Origin: CAVALG01 sp963630555
GTDB lineage: Bacteria; Bacillota; Clostridia; Oscillospirales; Acutalibacteraceae
NCBI GenBank assembly: GCA_963630555.1
Contig: CAVGND010000002.1
Span: 1 to 64,000 of the forward strand
Direction: 5' to 3'
DNA: 64,000 nucleotides
Position 1 is the first letter of the stretch. Each line of letters begins with the position of its first letter. Shown in pieces: positions 1-8,387 of this stretch. Position numbers and translations under genes: made by a program. Under the pieces are notes generated by a model. It had not been told where the DNA came from and did not search any database. It saw nothing but the letters and a program-made list of their open reading frames with translations.

Positions 1-482
1 GCAGTAAAATTGCAGACATTCAGGATGAGATTTCTACGGTGCGGGAATATGTCGGTCTTTACGAACACGCACCGCAAATGACGGCTGCCGATGTCTCCGA
101 TTACAGACAGCTCGCCGCCTTCGGAGATACCGTATTGGCGGCGACCTACAGCGAAAAGAACGGCTTTATGTTCTGCACATGGAAGCAGAATGCAGACGGC
201 GACTCGGTGTTTTGGGGAGATTATTCTCCGAACTATGAATATGTCAAAGAAGCCTTTGCCGCGCGCTCCGGTCTCGTCAGCAAATGCCGCCTGTTCAGTG
301 AGAATGAATCGGCAGACCTCTATCGCTGTGTGGACTTCGCCAAAGCCAACTGCGAAACGCTGACCTATGAGCAGGAACGGCAGCTGGATAAGCTCCAAGA
401 AAAACTCACAGATGCATATCCTTCCCTCGAAGCCGAGCCGCCGACCTTTGAACAGACAGCGGCTCCACAACAGAATATGTAA
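1..482 (+). CDS. Integrative-element accessory protein, C-terminal part (5' end outside window)
   Basis: The reading frame is open from the first bases of the window, so this is the C-terminal ~160 residues of a longer protein; the GTG at 39 is internal. The sequence is soluble and aromatic-rich (an FMFCTW stretch, then FWGDY) and ends in a Gln/Pro-rich tail. In my reading it resembles C-terminal domains of the large accessory proteins that accompany relaxases in Firmicutes integrative elements (DUF3849/DUF4316-type), but I cannot assign a family firmly. A strong terminator follows 12 bases after the stop. Context with an IS fragment and a serine recombinase supports a mobile-element origin. 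Function unknown. Confidence 0.6.
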   Translation, partial: SKIADIQDEISTVREYVGLYEHAPQMTAADVSDYRQLAAFGDTVLAATYSEKNGFMFCTWKQNADGDSVFWGDYSPNYEYVKEAFAARSGLVSKCRLFSENESADLYRCVDFAKANCETLTYEQERQLDKLQEKLTDAYPSLEAEPPTFEQTAAPQQNM

Positions 483-493
483 TACTATCAATC

Positions 494-529
494 GCCCTTC
501 GGTTACACAAAAACCGGAGGGCTTTTTTT
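494..529 (+). terminator. Rho-independent terminator
   Basis: A GCCCTTCGGTT arm pairs with ACCGGAGGGC across an A-rich loop and is followed by seven T. It sits just after the stop of the mobile-element gene at the left edge. Confidence 0.85.
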
Positions 530-685
530 ATTTCACAGCAAGTCCTATGGTGAAAAGTCAAGGGGGTAATGCAAAATAATTTAATAAAAACAGCGGCAAA
601 AAACGAACAAAAGGTGCAAGAAAGGCACACTTAACCAAGCCCTGCCGGTCAGGATTTTTTGACAGGGCGTCCGGTTTTGCCGGAA

Positions 686-1726
686 TTATTCCTCCGGCGG
701 GATATACAGGCGGTTGGTTTTCAGCAGAGCATAAACCAACCTGACCAGTTTGCGGGCAGTAAGAGCGAGTGCGCGTCTGTGTTGGTGCTTTGAGACCTCA
801 TGGAATTTGAGGCTGTAGAAACGCCGAAACTCCGGGTCGCATTTTCTCAGAGAATTGGCGGCTTCGCAAAGATAGTAGCGCAAATGGTGATTGCCGGAGC
901 GAATAAGGCGGGTATCTTCCGCCTCAAACTCACTTGACTGGTGCTGTGTCCATGTAAGACCGGCATATTTGGCAAGAGAAGCCTGCGAGGGAAAGCGGTT
1001 TATGTCACCTATCTCGGCAATAATGCCGGCAGCATAGACAAGACCGATGCCTTTCACGGAAGTAAGGGTATTGGGTATGGTTGAAAGCTGCTTTTCAATA
1101 GCTTTATCGTATTCCTTGACCTGACCCTGCAGGAGACGGATAGTTGACATAGAAATTGCAAGTATCTGATTTACGGAATCTGCAATGACCGTTGGCGGTC
1201 GATAAGAATTTTGAGCAGCCTTCCGCAAATTTGAAACAATACCGTCAACATCTTCAAATTTTCCTCTGCCGTGTTTTTTGATGAAGTCGGCAAGCTCGTC
1301 AGAGTCAATGTATGCAAGCTCGTCCAAGGATTCAAAATTTTCAATAACAGCGGTGGCGGTTGCCCCGAAATTATTTGAAAAGATTTTCTCCTGTGAAAAG
1401 CCGGAAAATTTCATAAACAGTTGATTCAGAAAGCGCTGCTTTTCACGCGTCAGGCTCTGTACGGTCTGATGTCTGGCTCTGGTTAAGGCTTTGAGCGCTT
1501 CATAACGGTAGTCGCCCATATATACTTCTTTATTGATTCTTCCGAAACGCAGGTGGTCAGCGATAATGAAAGCGTCAACAAAATCGTTTTTGGGCAAATC
1601 CGAGTAAGTATCCCTGAACTTTTTGACCTGTTTCGGATTAAGCATATGAAGTTTCTTTTCAAAGCCGGAGAATTTGCCCGTTTCACGGAGGAAATACATC
1701 AGATTATCTCCGTACCAACTGTCCTG
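686..1726 (-). pseudogene. IS110-family transposase, 5'-truncated
   Basis: The C-terminal ~340 residues of an IS110-type transposase remain. The end of the DEDD catalytic domain is visible (KNDFVDA, D39 and D42 counted from the first Met), followed by the Transposase_20 region with the helix-hairpin-helix-like SVKGIG stretch near residue 215 and the SGNHHLR motif. Family members are about 400 residues and carry the first Asp and the Glu in the N-terminal 60-70 residues; these are missing. The frame remains open and recognisable nine codons upstream of the first Met (QDSWYGDNL) and then meets stop codons at about 1727. The element has therefore lost its 5' end and cannot be active. It abuts a truncated hypothetical gene on the opposite strand. 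Confidence 0.88.
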
Positions 1727-1751
1727 TTATTTATACTCTTATAGCACTTTT

Positions 1752-2192
1752 ATGGACACAATGTTGCGTAAAGATTTTTCTTCCGAGAATATCACGAGAA
1801 TTAAAGAAAGAATACAAGCATTATTGGACACGTATGATAATCTGTACCTTGATTGTTACTCGCAAATAGAAAAATATCAGCATTCCTCAATTGATACAAA
1901 AGTCATAAACAGTGTAGGTGTAGCAATTAAAGGAGTAGGCAAGGCGGTCGGTTCAATCCCGTTTATAAAGGACGGGCAAATTGATGAAACATTAATTGAA
2001 ACCGGAACAAAATTAAATAATAAAAGCAATTCTCTGATTGGAAACAAATTAGAAACGATTAAAGGGTTTAAAGATACTCATATTATGCCTTTTATTGACA
2101 ATCTTTCAAGTATAGATTTGATGTATAATAAAGAAAATGGTCTGTTGACAGACGGTGAAAATATTTATGCTTTACGGGATACCGCAATTTGA
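1752..2192 (+). CDS. Hypothetical protein, probably 5'-truncated
   Basis: About 146 residues from the ATG at 1752. The open frame extends further left, but only through DNA antisense to the IS110 remnant. No recognisable family. The N-terminal third is helical and Lys/Glu/Tyr-rich, followed by a small Gly/Val segment (residues ~55-70) that may be a weak hydrophobic or glycine-zipper stretch, then an acidic Asn-rich C-terminus. It is more AT-rich than its neighbours. There is no good ribosome binding site before either Met, and the gene begins about 25 bases from the broken end of the IS110 copy. I infer that it is the 3' remnant of a longer gene. It may not be expressed. Confidence 0.45.
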   Translation: MDTMLRKDFSSENITRIKERIQALLDTYDNLYLDCYSQIEKYQHSSIDTKVINSVGVAIKGVGKAVGSIPFIKDGQIDETLIETGTKLNNKSNSLIGNKLETIKGFKDTHIMPFIDNLSSIDLMYNKENGLLTDGENIYALRDTAI

Positions 2193-2234
2193 AGCAAAAG
2201 AGCAATAAATTTATGTTTTTTAATGGTGATAATA

Positions 2235-2663
2235 ATGCCTAAAAGCAAATGGGTTTCATTTTTCTTATGCCTGTTTTTCGGACTGTTCTGAGCGCATAAA
2301 TTCTACGAGGGGCGTATCCTTCTCGGAATACTGTACATTTGTACTGCGGGACTTGGCGGAATAGGCGTAATTATTGATTTGATTATATTGTTTTTTATGG
2401 ATGCACTTATCACCCGCCGCACCAAGCTGCAAAACAAAATCCGCCGTGCTGCACCTGCCGAAAAAGAAACACTGCGGCAGGAAAAAGCAGGCGTGACCAA
2501 GCAAATCACATCGCTGCGAAAGCAGCTGAAACTGAACAAGGGCATTGAGGAACGTTCGGTTAAAATTCAGGAAAAGACAGACCTGCTCTATGCCAACGAA
2601 CACCGTGCCAAGGAAGCACAAGAACAGAAAAAATCGCAAAGAAGGGAGCGTGACGCACGATGA
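2235..2663 (+). pseudogene. TM2-domain protein fused to relaxase C-terminal tail, with in-frame stop
   Basis: From the ATG at 2235 the frame encodes a typical TM2 domain: a first hydrophobic span, then AHKFYEGR, then a second span with GIGVIIDLI. A TGA at 2289-2291 replaces the Gly codon normally found before AHKF, a single-base GGA to TGA change. After the second span the same frame runs without a break into a charged coiled-coil region (TRRTKLQNKIRRA onward, ~90 residues) that resembles the extreme C-terminus of MobA/VirD2-type relaxases of Tn4451-like elements. I read this as a deletion that joined a TM2 gene to the end of a relaxase gene, followed or preceded by a nonsense mutation. The last codons overlap the next gene by ATGA. 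Confidence 0.65.
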
Positions 2664-2923
2664 CAGACAAGGAATTTGAAGCAAAAAAGATTGTGGAGCT
2701 GTACGGTACGAATGAAAACCGCCCGTATCCTTATGAGGGATTGCCTGCGGCGGAGAACATTATGCCGCTACAAAAATACCCGCCGAGAAGAACGATGACC
2801 GAGAAAATCGGCAGCACCGAATATACGGTCAACGCCCATTTTCGTGAGGACGGCAGGGATTTGTTATACTACCTGTCCCGGCTTATCCTCCACGGCGTCG
2901 ATCCGAATATTTACCGTGAATAG
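2660..2923 (+). CDS. TnpW-like transposon-encoded protein
   Basis: 87 residues. The central segment KIGSTEYTVNAHF followed by a Leu-rich helix matches the pattern of small TnpW-family proteins carried by Tn4451/CTn-type mobilisable elements, where they lie between the relaxase and the large resolvase; the same order is seen here. It starts at an ATGA overlap with the relaxase-tail frame. The molecular role of TnpW is unknown. Alternative: an unrelated small element protein. The position beside a TnpX-type recombinase supports the first reading. Confidence 0.6.
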   Translation: MTDKEFEAKKIVELYGTNENRPYPYEGLPAAENIMPLQKYPPRRTMTEKIGSTEYTVNAHFREDGRDLLYYLSRLILHGVDPNIYRE

Positions 2924-2947
2924 CTTGTAATTTACCACATTAAAGTG

Positions 2948-2976
2948 TTGAAATCAGGCAGTGGATATGGTATACT
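2948..2976 (+). promoter_or_regulatory. SigA-type promoter of the recombinase gene
   Basis: TTGAAA (2948-2953), a 17-base spacer and TATACT (2971-2976), 43 bases before the recombinase ATG. Confidence 0.75.
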
Positions 2977-3019
2977 AAAGACACTTCAGAATCCTATCCG
3001 CTGTCGGGAAGGAGTCAGA

Positions 3020-4675
3020 ATGAACAGACAGCAAACAGAAGAAATCACCGCCCTTTACTGCCGCTTCTCGCAGGATGACGGCAAAAAGGAAAGTGACAGC
3101 AACAGCATACAGAATCAGAAAATCTACCTGATGGACTACGCAAAAAAGCACCGATTCCCCAATCCGCAGTTCTATGTAGATGACGGTTATACGGGGACGA
3201 ACTTCGACCGCCCGGACTTTATCCGAATGAACGAGGACTGTAAAACGGGACTGGTCAAGACGGTCATTGTGAAAGACCTCAGCCGTTTCGGTCGTGAGCA
3301 TATCGGAGTGGGACGGTATCAGGAAATGATCTATCCCGAAAACGGTATTCGTTTCATTGCCATTATGGACAATGTAGACACCCAAAGCGAGGACAGCAAC
3401 GAGTTCGCCGCCTTTACCAATCTTTTTAACGAGTGGTATCCCAAGACCACCAGCAAAAAGGTCAGACAGGTCAAGCGTTCCAAGGCGTTGAACGGCGAAC
3501 ATCTCGGCGCACCGCCCTTCGGGTACCGCAAAAATCCCGACGATCCGAAGCGATGGCTCATTGATGAGGACGCCGCACCCGTTGTCCGCCGTATCTTTCA
3601 GATGGCAATGGAGGGCTTTGGCTGCTCGGCAATCGCTGCAGCACTGTGGGAAGATAAGGTGCTTACCCCGTCTGCTTACAAGCAATCCAAAGGGATCGGC
3701 GTAGGCAAGAAATCCGAAAATCCGTACTATTGGGAGTCATCGGCGGTAGGCGCCATTCTCGACAATCCGGCGTATATCGGCATTACGGAGAGCCTGAAAA
3801 CCACCCGCCTGACCTTCAAGAGCAAGAAGCGTGTGCCGTCCCCCAAGGAGCGCAGAGCGATTATTGAGGACAGTCACGAGCCGATCATCGACAGCCTTGT
3901 ATGGGAAAAGGTGAAAGCTCTCAGGCAGAACAAACGCCGTCCTACCAAGTCGGGAGCCACCAGTATCTTTTCGGGACTGCTCTACTGTGCCGACTGCGGC
4001 GCAAAGCTAAACTTAAATGTATCTAACGGGTACAAATATTTCCGCTGCGGAGGCTACAAGCGCAACAGCCGCATGAAGGCTTGCAGCATCCACTATATCC
4101 GTGAGTCGGTGCTGAAACAGCTTGTGTTAAAGCAATTACAGCAGTTCCTCGCTTACCTGCAGCAGTTTGAGCGTACCTTTGTGAAGCTGCAAATCGACAG
4201 CAGCATTGCGGACAAGGAGTACGAGCTGTATCTGAAAGGGCAGAAGCTTGGTCAGCTCAAACGGTGCACTGCCGAGATTGAACGGTTATTCCGTAAAATC
4301 TATGAGGATAACGTAGGTGGCAAGATCACCGATGAGCAGTTCTACCGTCTTTCGGAGGGATACGAAGCCGAGCTTGCGGACGCAAAAGCCGAGATGACCA
4401 AACTAACCGAGGAGGTCAGGGATACCGACACAGCGGTGAACAATGTGGAGAAACTGATCGCCGTCACAAGACGGTATACCCGCATTGACGAGCTGACACC
4501 GGAAATCCTAAACGCATTAGTGGACAAAATCGTTGTCCACGAAGCGGAGAAAAAGGACGGCAAGCGCACACAGTCCATCGACATCTACTATTCCTATGTG
4601 GGCATCGTCAACATCCCCACGGAGGAGGAAATGGCGGCATTTGCCGCAAGGCACACAGCGCCGAGAACCGCCTGA
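3020..4675 (+). CDS. Large serine recombinase (TnpX-type)
   Basis: 551 residues from the ATG at 3020, which has an AAGGAG site six bases upstream; the longer frame to 2945 crosses the promoter. The N-terminal resolvase domain (~1-155) has the catalytic serine in YCRFSQDD (S17) and the expected VKDLSRFGRE motif. The recombinase domain (~170-290) has GAPPFGY. A zinc ribbon follows (YCADCGAKL, then a second Cys cluster at FRCGG...C), then a long coiled coil (~400-490). This is the architecture of large resolvases that excise and integrate Tn4451-like elements through circular intermediates. It appears intact, although its relaxase partner is reduced to a tail. It is the last gene of the mobile region, as expected near an element end. 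Confidence 0.92.
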   Translation: MNRQQTEEITALYCRFSQDDGKKESDSNSIQNQKIYLMDYAKKHRFPNPQFYVDDGYTGTNFDRPDFIRMNEDCKTGLVKTVIVKDLSRFGREHIGVGRYQEMIYPENGIRFIAIMDNVDTQSEDSNEFAAFTNLFNEWYPKTTSKKVRQVKRSKALNGEHLGAPPFGYRKNPDDPKRWLIDEDAAPVVRRIFQMAMEGFGCSAIAAALWEDKVLTPSAYKQSKGIGVGKKSENPYYWESSAVGAILDNPAYIGITESLKTTRLTFKSKKRVPSPKERRAIIEDSHEPIIDSLVWEKVKALRQNKRRPTKSGATSIFSGLLYCADCGAKLNLNVSNGYKYFRCGGYKRNSRMKACSIHYIRESVLKQLVLKQLQQFLAYLQQFERTFVKLQIDSSIADKEYELYLKGQKLGQLKRCTAEIERLFRKIYEDNVGGKITDEQFYRLSEGYEAELADAKAEMTKLTEEVRDTDTAVNNVEKLIAVTRRYTRIDELTPEILNALVDKIVVHEAEKKDGKRTQSIDIYYSYVGIVNIPTEEEMAAFAARHTAPRTA

Positions 4676-4688
4676 AACACAGGCAACA

Positions 4689-4712
4689 CGGCAGGAAATC
4701 TCTCTCCTGCCG
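4689..4712 (+). terminator. Hairpin after recombinase gene
   Basis: CGGCAGGA pairs with TCCTGCCG across an 8-base loop, 14 bases after the recombinase stop. No T-run follows, so termination would be weak or factor-dependent; it could also be part of the element end. Confidence 0.4.
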
Positions 4713-4840
4713 GATTACATACGAAGTTTGTCCCTATCGAGGGTAATATATGTGTTACAGATTAGGGAAAGAAAATAAGACCTGTTTAGGAGAGCGCCAG
4801 TTAAGAGGGCGCATAGGGAAATTATTATATTGCAGCTGAC

Positions 4841-4898
4841 AAAACGTGCCGTGCCGCACGGATGAGATGTTTTACACATCACTGTCCGCACGGCACGG
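4841..4898 (-). terminator. Terminator of the htrA gene
   Basis: Two 14-base GC-rich arms (4849-4862 and 4885-4898) pair with two mismatches across a 22-base loop. Read leftward, the hairpin is closed by CACG and TTTT. It lies just after the htrA stop and also separates it from the mobile region. Confidence 0.65.
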
Positions 4899-4919
4899 TT
4901 TCAGTTACTTATTCTGACT

Positions 4920-6398
4920 TCAGTTTTTGCTTTCGCCTATTTTAACTTCCACTGTTTTTGTGGAACCGGAACGGTATATTTCAACCTTAACCGTATCACC
5001 GGGAGAGCACTGGTTCAGAGCGTCGCCCAAAACGGTATATTCGCTTATTTCGGTATCGCCGAATTTTGTTATAATATCTCCTCTTTGTATACCTGCGTTG
5101 TCGGCAGGACCGCCGTCATCTACGCTGTTTACGACTGCACCCGACGGGAACCCGTAATATTTAAGCACTTCGGAAGTATATTTTGTATTGATGTTTACGC
5201 CTATATACGGAGTTGCCGTACCTTCGTTCGAGATCAGTTTTTTGCAGATTTTAATTGCATCGTTTACCGGTATTGCGAATCCCATGCCTTCATAACTTGT
5301 GTTTACAAGTTTTGATGAGTTTATACCTATGAGTTTGCCTTCTGAATTTACAAGTGCGCCGCCCGAGTTGCCGGGATTTATGGCAGCGTCGGTCTGGATA
5401 AGTTTCATTGTTCCGATTGAGTCTATAGTAAGAGTACGGTTAAGTCCGCCGATAACGCCGCTTGTAACGCTTCCCATAAATTGCAATCCGCCCGGATTAC
5501 CTATTGCAACAACGTTCTGACCCACTTTAAGAGTATCGGAATCGCCTATTTCTATTGCGGTAAGACCTGTTTTATTGATTTTCAATACCGCCAAATCCGA
5601 GGAAATATTGTAACCTACAACGGTTGCCGAAATTGCGGTTTCGGGGTCACTCGGTAAATATACTTCTATTTTGTCAGCCACACTGCTGCTTGATGAATTC
5701 TGACCGAAATATGAAGATGTAGATGAACTGCTTGAAGCCGCTATGACATGATAGTTAGTGATAATATACCCATCCGACGAATAGACAATGCCCGAACCTT
5801 CGCCGCTCACTTCCTGTGAACCACCGAAAAAGCTGCTGAGTGAGGAAGTTGTACGCACACCCACAATACTGTCGGCGCATTTTTCATAAACCGCTTCAAC
5901 CATAGTTTCGGATTCATCCGAAACCACTATGTTTTTAACAGTCGAACCCGTTGACCCGCCGCTCACGGTGCCGTTGCAATTAGCAAGCACCAATAGCGAA
6001 GAACCCACACCGACCGCCAGCGCACAAACAATCGAAACCACCAAAGTAAGCACCGAAAAGCGCGGTTTGTTTTTATTTGCCGCATCGGCGGCAGCAACGG
6101 CATAATGATTATGACCTCTTAAATCCGCAAAAGGTATTTCCGGAGTGTAGCTGCGTTCGGGTTGAAATTGAGCGCCGCTTCCTGCAAAATATTCATTGTC
6201 GCCGGCAAATCCTTCCGTCCGCTCGTCGCTGTACGAATCGTCCTGCGTGACGTTTGGCGTTTCACTCTCAGCGTTTTGGGCAGAAACAGTATCTTCGGCA
6301 GGGATTGCCGCCTGCTCATTAATATTGTCCGTTTCGGCGGCATTACCACCTTCAACCGAGTCAAATCCGAGTATTTCCGATCTTTTGTTTTCATCCAT
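4920..6398 (-). CDS. htrA: HtrA/DegP-family serine protease, membrane-anchored
   Basis: 492 residues. An acidic cytoplasmic N-terminus (1-112) precedes one membrane span (~114-138), a trypsin-like domain outside the membrane and one PDZ domain (~395-487). The catalytic triad is complete: H217 in TNYHVI, D268 in SDLAVLKI, S345 in GNSGGAL. HtrA proteins degrade or refold damaged envelope proteins; the single-span, single-PDZ form is usual in Gram-positives. The loop after the catalytic His is unusually Ser-rich (about 222-239), suggesting a flexible linker. An AAAGGA site precedes the ATG. The gene is transcribed alone, with its own terminator. I see no CssRS-type two-component genes nearby. 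Confidence 0.95.
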   Translation of the reverse strand: MDENKRSEILGFDSVEGGNAAETDNINEQAAIPAEDTVSAQNAESETPNVTQDDSYSDERTEGFAGDNEYFAGSGAQFQPERSYTPEIPFADLRGHNHYAVAAADAANKNKPRFSVLTLVVSIVCALAVGVGSSLLVLANCNGTVSGGSTGSTVKNIVVSDESETMVEAVYEKCADSIVGVRTTSSLSSFFGGSQEVSGEGSGIVYSSDGYIITNYHVIAASSSSSTSSYFGQNSSSSSVADKIEVYLPSDPETAISATVVGYNISSDLAVLKINKTGLTAIEIGDSDTLKVGQNVVAIGNPGGLQFMGSVTSGVIGGLNRTLTIDSIGTMKLIQTDAAINPGNSGGALVNSEGKLIGINSSKLVNTSYEGMGFAIPVNDAIKICKKLISNEGTATPYIGVNINTKYTSEVLKYYGFPSGAVVNSVDDGGPADNAGIQRGDIITKFGDTEISEYTVLGDALNQCSPGDTVKVEIYRSGSTKTVEVKIGESKN

Positions 6399-6510
6399 AA
6401 AATTCAGATCCTTTCTGATTATATTATTTCAATCGGTCTTATTGCCATTTATTATATATGCGGCTTATTAAAATCTTTAGTAAATAATGTGAATATTTAT
6501 TTAACATTTT

Positions 6511-6545
6511 GCCCTGCCTTTCAAAGCAAAATCGAAAAGCAGGGC
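6511..6545 (-). terminator. Terminator after the transketolase operon
   Basis: GCCCTGC and GCAGGGC arms with extra TTTC/GAAA pairing, flanked by A/T tracts on both sides. It stands between the end of the 21-kb leftward gene run and htrA. Confidence 0.7.
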
Positions 6546-6573
6546 AAAATTTGATCATCGAATTAAAAAGCAA

Positions 6574-7521
6574 TTATTTTTTAAGTGCGATGGCCTTTTT
6601 AGCCATTTCGGCAATATTTTTTGCACGGAAGCCGAATTTATCAAGCAGTTCGGCAGCCGGGCCCGACATACCGAATCGGTCATTCATACCGAGTTTCAGT
6701 ACGGGAACCGGATGTTTTTCGCATACAACGTCACACACTGCGCTGCCGAGACCGCCGATCACGGAATGTTCCTCAGCCGTAACTATTGCACCGGTTTCTT
6801 TTGCGGCAGAAATTACAGCGTCCTTATCAAGCGGCTTTATGGTTGCCATATTAATAATTCTTGCGTTTATGCCATCCGCCTTTAAAAGTTCGTATGCCTC
6901 GAGTGCTTCCTTAACCATAAGACCCGTTGCAATAACGGTAACATCACTGCCGTCTTTAAGAGTGGCGGCTTTGCCTATTTCAAAGTTATAATCATCACCG
7001 AAAACTATCGGAACGGCAAGCCTGCCGAAGCGGATATACACCGGGCCGTCATGTTCGTAAGCGGCAAGCATCGCAAGTCTGCCCTCAACAGTATCGGCAG
7101 GGTTTATAACGGTCATGCCCGGAATTGTGCGCATAAGGGCAATATCTTCGTTGCACTGGTGCGTAGCACCGTCCTCACCTACCGATATACCGGCATGGGT
7201 TGCGCAGACAACCACATTGAGATGGGGATAACCGATAGAGTTCCTTATCTGCTCAAAAGCCCTTCCGGCGGCAAACATAGCAAACGAACTTGCAAACACC
7301 TTTTTGCCGGTTGCGGCTATACCTGCGGCAATGCTCATCATATTCTGTTCGGCAATTCCGCAATCGTAAAATCTGTCCGGAAATGCTTTTTTAAATGCGC
7401 CCGATTTTGTGGCAGCGGCAAGATCTGCGTCCAATACAATAAAATCATTATGTTTTTCACCGAGCTCGACCAAAGTTTTGCCGTAAGCCTCTCGGGTTGC
7501 TTCTTTTTTAATTTCAGCCAT
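6574..7521 (-). CDS. Transketolase, C-terminal subunit
   Basis: 315 residues covering the pyrimidine-binding domain (with the catalytic-type acid in FYDCGIAEQNM) and the C-terminal transketolase domain. Together with the gene just upstream it forms a split transketolase, transferring two-carbon ketol units between pentose-phosphate sugars with thiamine diphosphate. Split transketolases with this order (N-subunit first) are common in Clostridia and archaea. DXP synthase has a similar domain order but is a single chain of ~600 residues. The substrate could also be a sugar other than xylulose 5-phosphate. Last gene of the operon. Confidence 0.92.
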   Translation of the reverse strand: MAEIKKEATREAYGKTLVELGEKHNDFIVLDADLAAATKSGAFKKAFPDRFYDCGIAEQNMMSIAAGIAATGKKVFASSFAMFAAGRAFEQIRNSIGYPHLNVVVCATHAGISVGEDGATHQCNEDIALMRTIPGMTVINPADTVEGRLAMLAAYEHDGPVYIRFGRLAVPIVFGDDYNFEIGKAATLKDGSDVTVIATGLMVKEALEAYELLKADGINARIINMATIKPLDKDAVISAAKETGAIVTAEEHSVIGGLGSAVCDVVCEKHPVPVLKLGMNDRFGMSGPAAELLDKFGFRAKNIAEMAKKAIALKK

Positions 7522-7548
7522 ATTTTTCTCCGTTTCCGCTTAAAAAGC

Positions 7549-8385
7549 TTATTGTAAAGTTTCAAGCCGTGCTTTAATTTCTTTAACGGCAATTTCGTAC
7601 TGTTCCGCATTAGGTGCAGAACCGTGCCAGCCAACCTGATTTTCCATATAAGAAACGCCCTTACCCTTGATCGTATTCATTACTACGACGGTAGGTTTAT
7701 CCGATTTATCGGCTGTCTTTACGGCGGTTTCTATTTCATCAAAATTGTGTCCGTCAATTGTTATTACATTCCATCCGAAAGCGGCAAACTTTGCATCAAC
7801 CGGCTTGGGGGAGTTTACTTCGTCAACAGTTCCGTCTATCTGCAAATTGTTAAGATCAACAAACAGCGTAAGATTGGAAAGTCCTTTGTTGCCTGCGAAC
7901 ATTGCCGCTTCCCAGACCTGACCTTCTTCTATTTCACCGTCGCCGCAGATACAGAAAACGCGATAACCGTCACCGAAGTGCTTTGCACTGAGCGCCATAC
8001 CGCAGGCAGCCGAAAATCCCTGACCGAGCGAACCCGTTGACATATCGACGCCCGGAATATGCTTCATATCCGGGTGACCCTGCAACAGGCAGCCTGTATG
8101 ACGAAGCCTTTGAATTTCTTCAAACGGGAAATATCCTTTTTCACACAAAGCGGCATACAGTGCCGGTGCTGCGTGACCCTTTGACAGCACAAGGCGGTCG
8201 CGATCCGCTGCTTTTGGGTTTTTCGGGTCAACATTCATACGGTCAAAATAAAGGTATGAAAGCAGTTCGGCTATTGACAGTGAGCCCCCCGGATGCCCCG
8301 ACTTTGCGTTGAATGTACCCTCAATTACGCCAAGGCGGATTTTTTCGGCAATCACGGCAAGTTCCTGTTTTTTTGCATTTTCCAT
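7549..8385 (-). CDS. Transketolase, N-terminal subunit
   Basis: 278 residues containing the thiamine-diphosphate/metal-binding motif: CGDGEIEEG followed ~25 residues later by DLNNLQIDG. Early motifs FNAKSGHPGGSLS and SKGHAAPALY are those of transketolase. It should form a heterodimeric or heterotetrameric enzyme with the downstream C-terminal subunit, 27 bases away. It begins two bases after the rluD stop, so the pair is probably co-transcribed with rluD-lspA-ileS. The link to the cell-division and RNA-modification genes looks positional rather than functional. Confidence 0.92.
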   Translation of the reverse strand: MENAKKQELAVIAEKIRLGVIEGTFNAKSGHPGGSLSIAELLSYLYFDRMNVDPKNPKAADRDRLVLSKGHAAPALYAALCEKGYFPFEEIQRLRHTGCLLQGHPDMKHIPGVDMSTGSLGQGFSAACGMALSAKHFGDGYRVFCICGDGEIEEGQVWEAAMFAGNKGLSNLTLFVDLNNLQIDGTVDEVNSPKPVDAKFAAFGWNVITIDGHNFDEIETAVKTADKSDKPTVVVMNTIKGKGVSYMENQVGWHGSAPNAEQYEIAVKEIKARLETLQ

Positions 8386-8387
8386 AT

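Noticed and set aside
2975..3685. Long minus-strand ORF (236 codons)
   Set aside because: Antisense to the serine recombinase, which has a promoter, ribosome binding site and conserved motifs; the antisense product has none.
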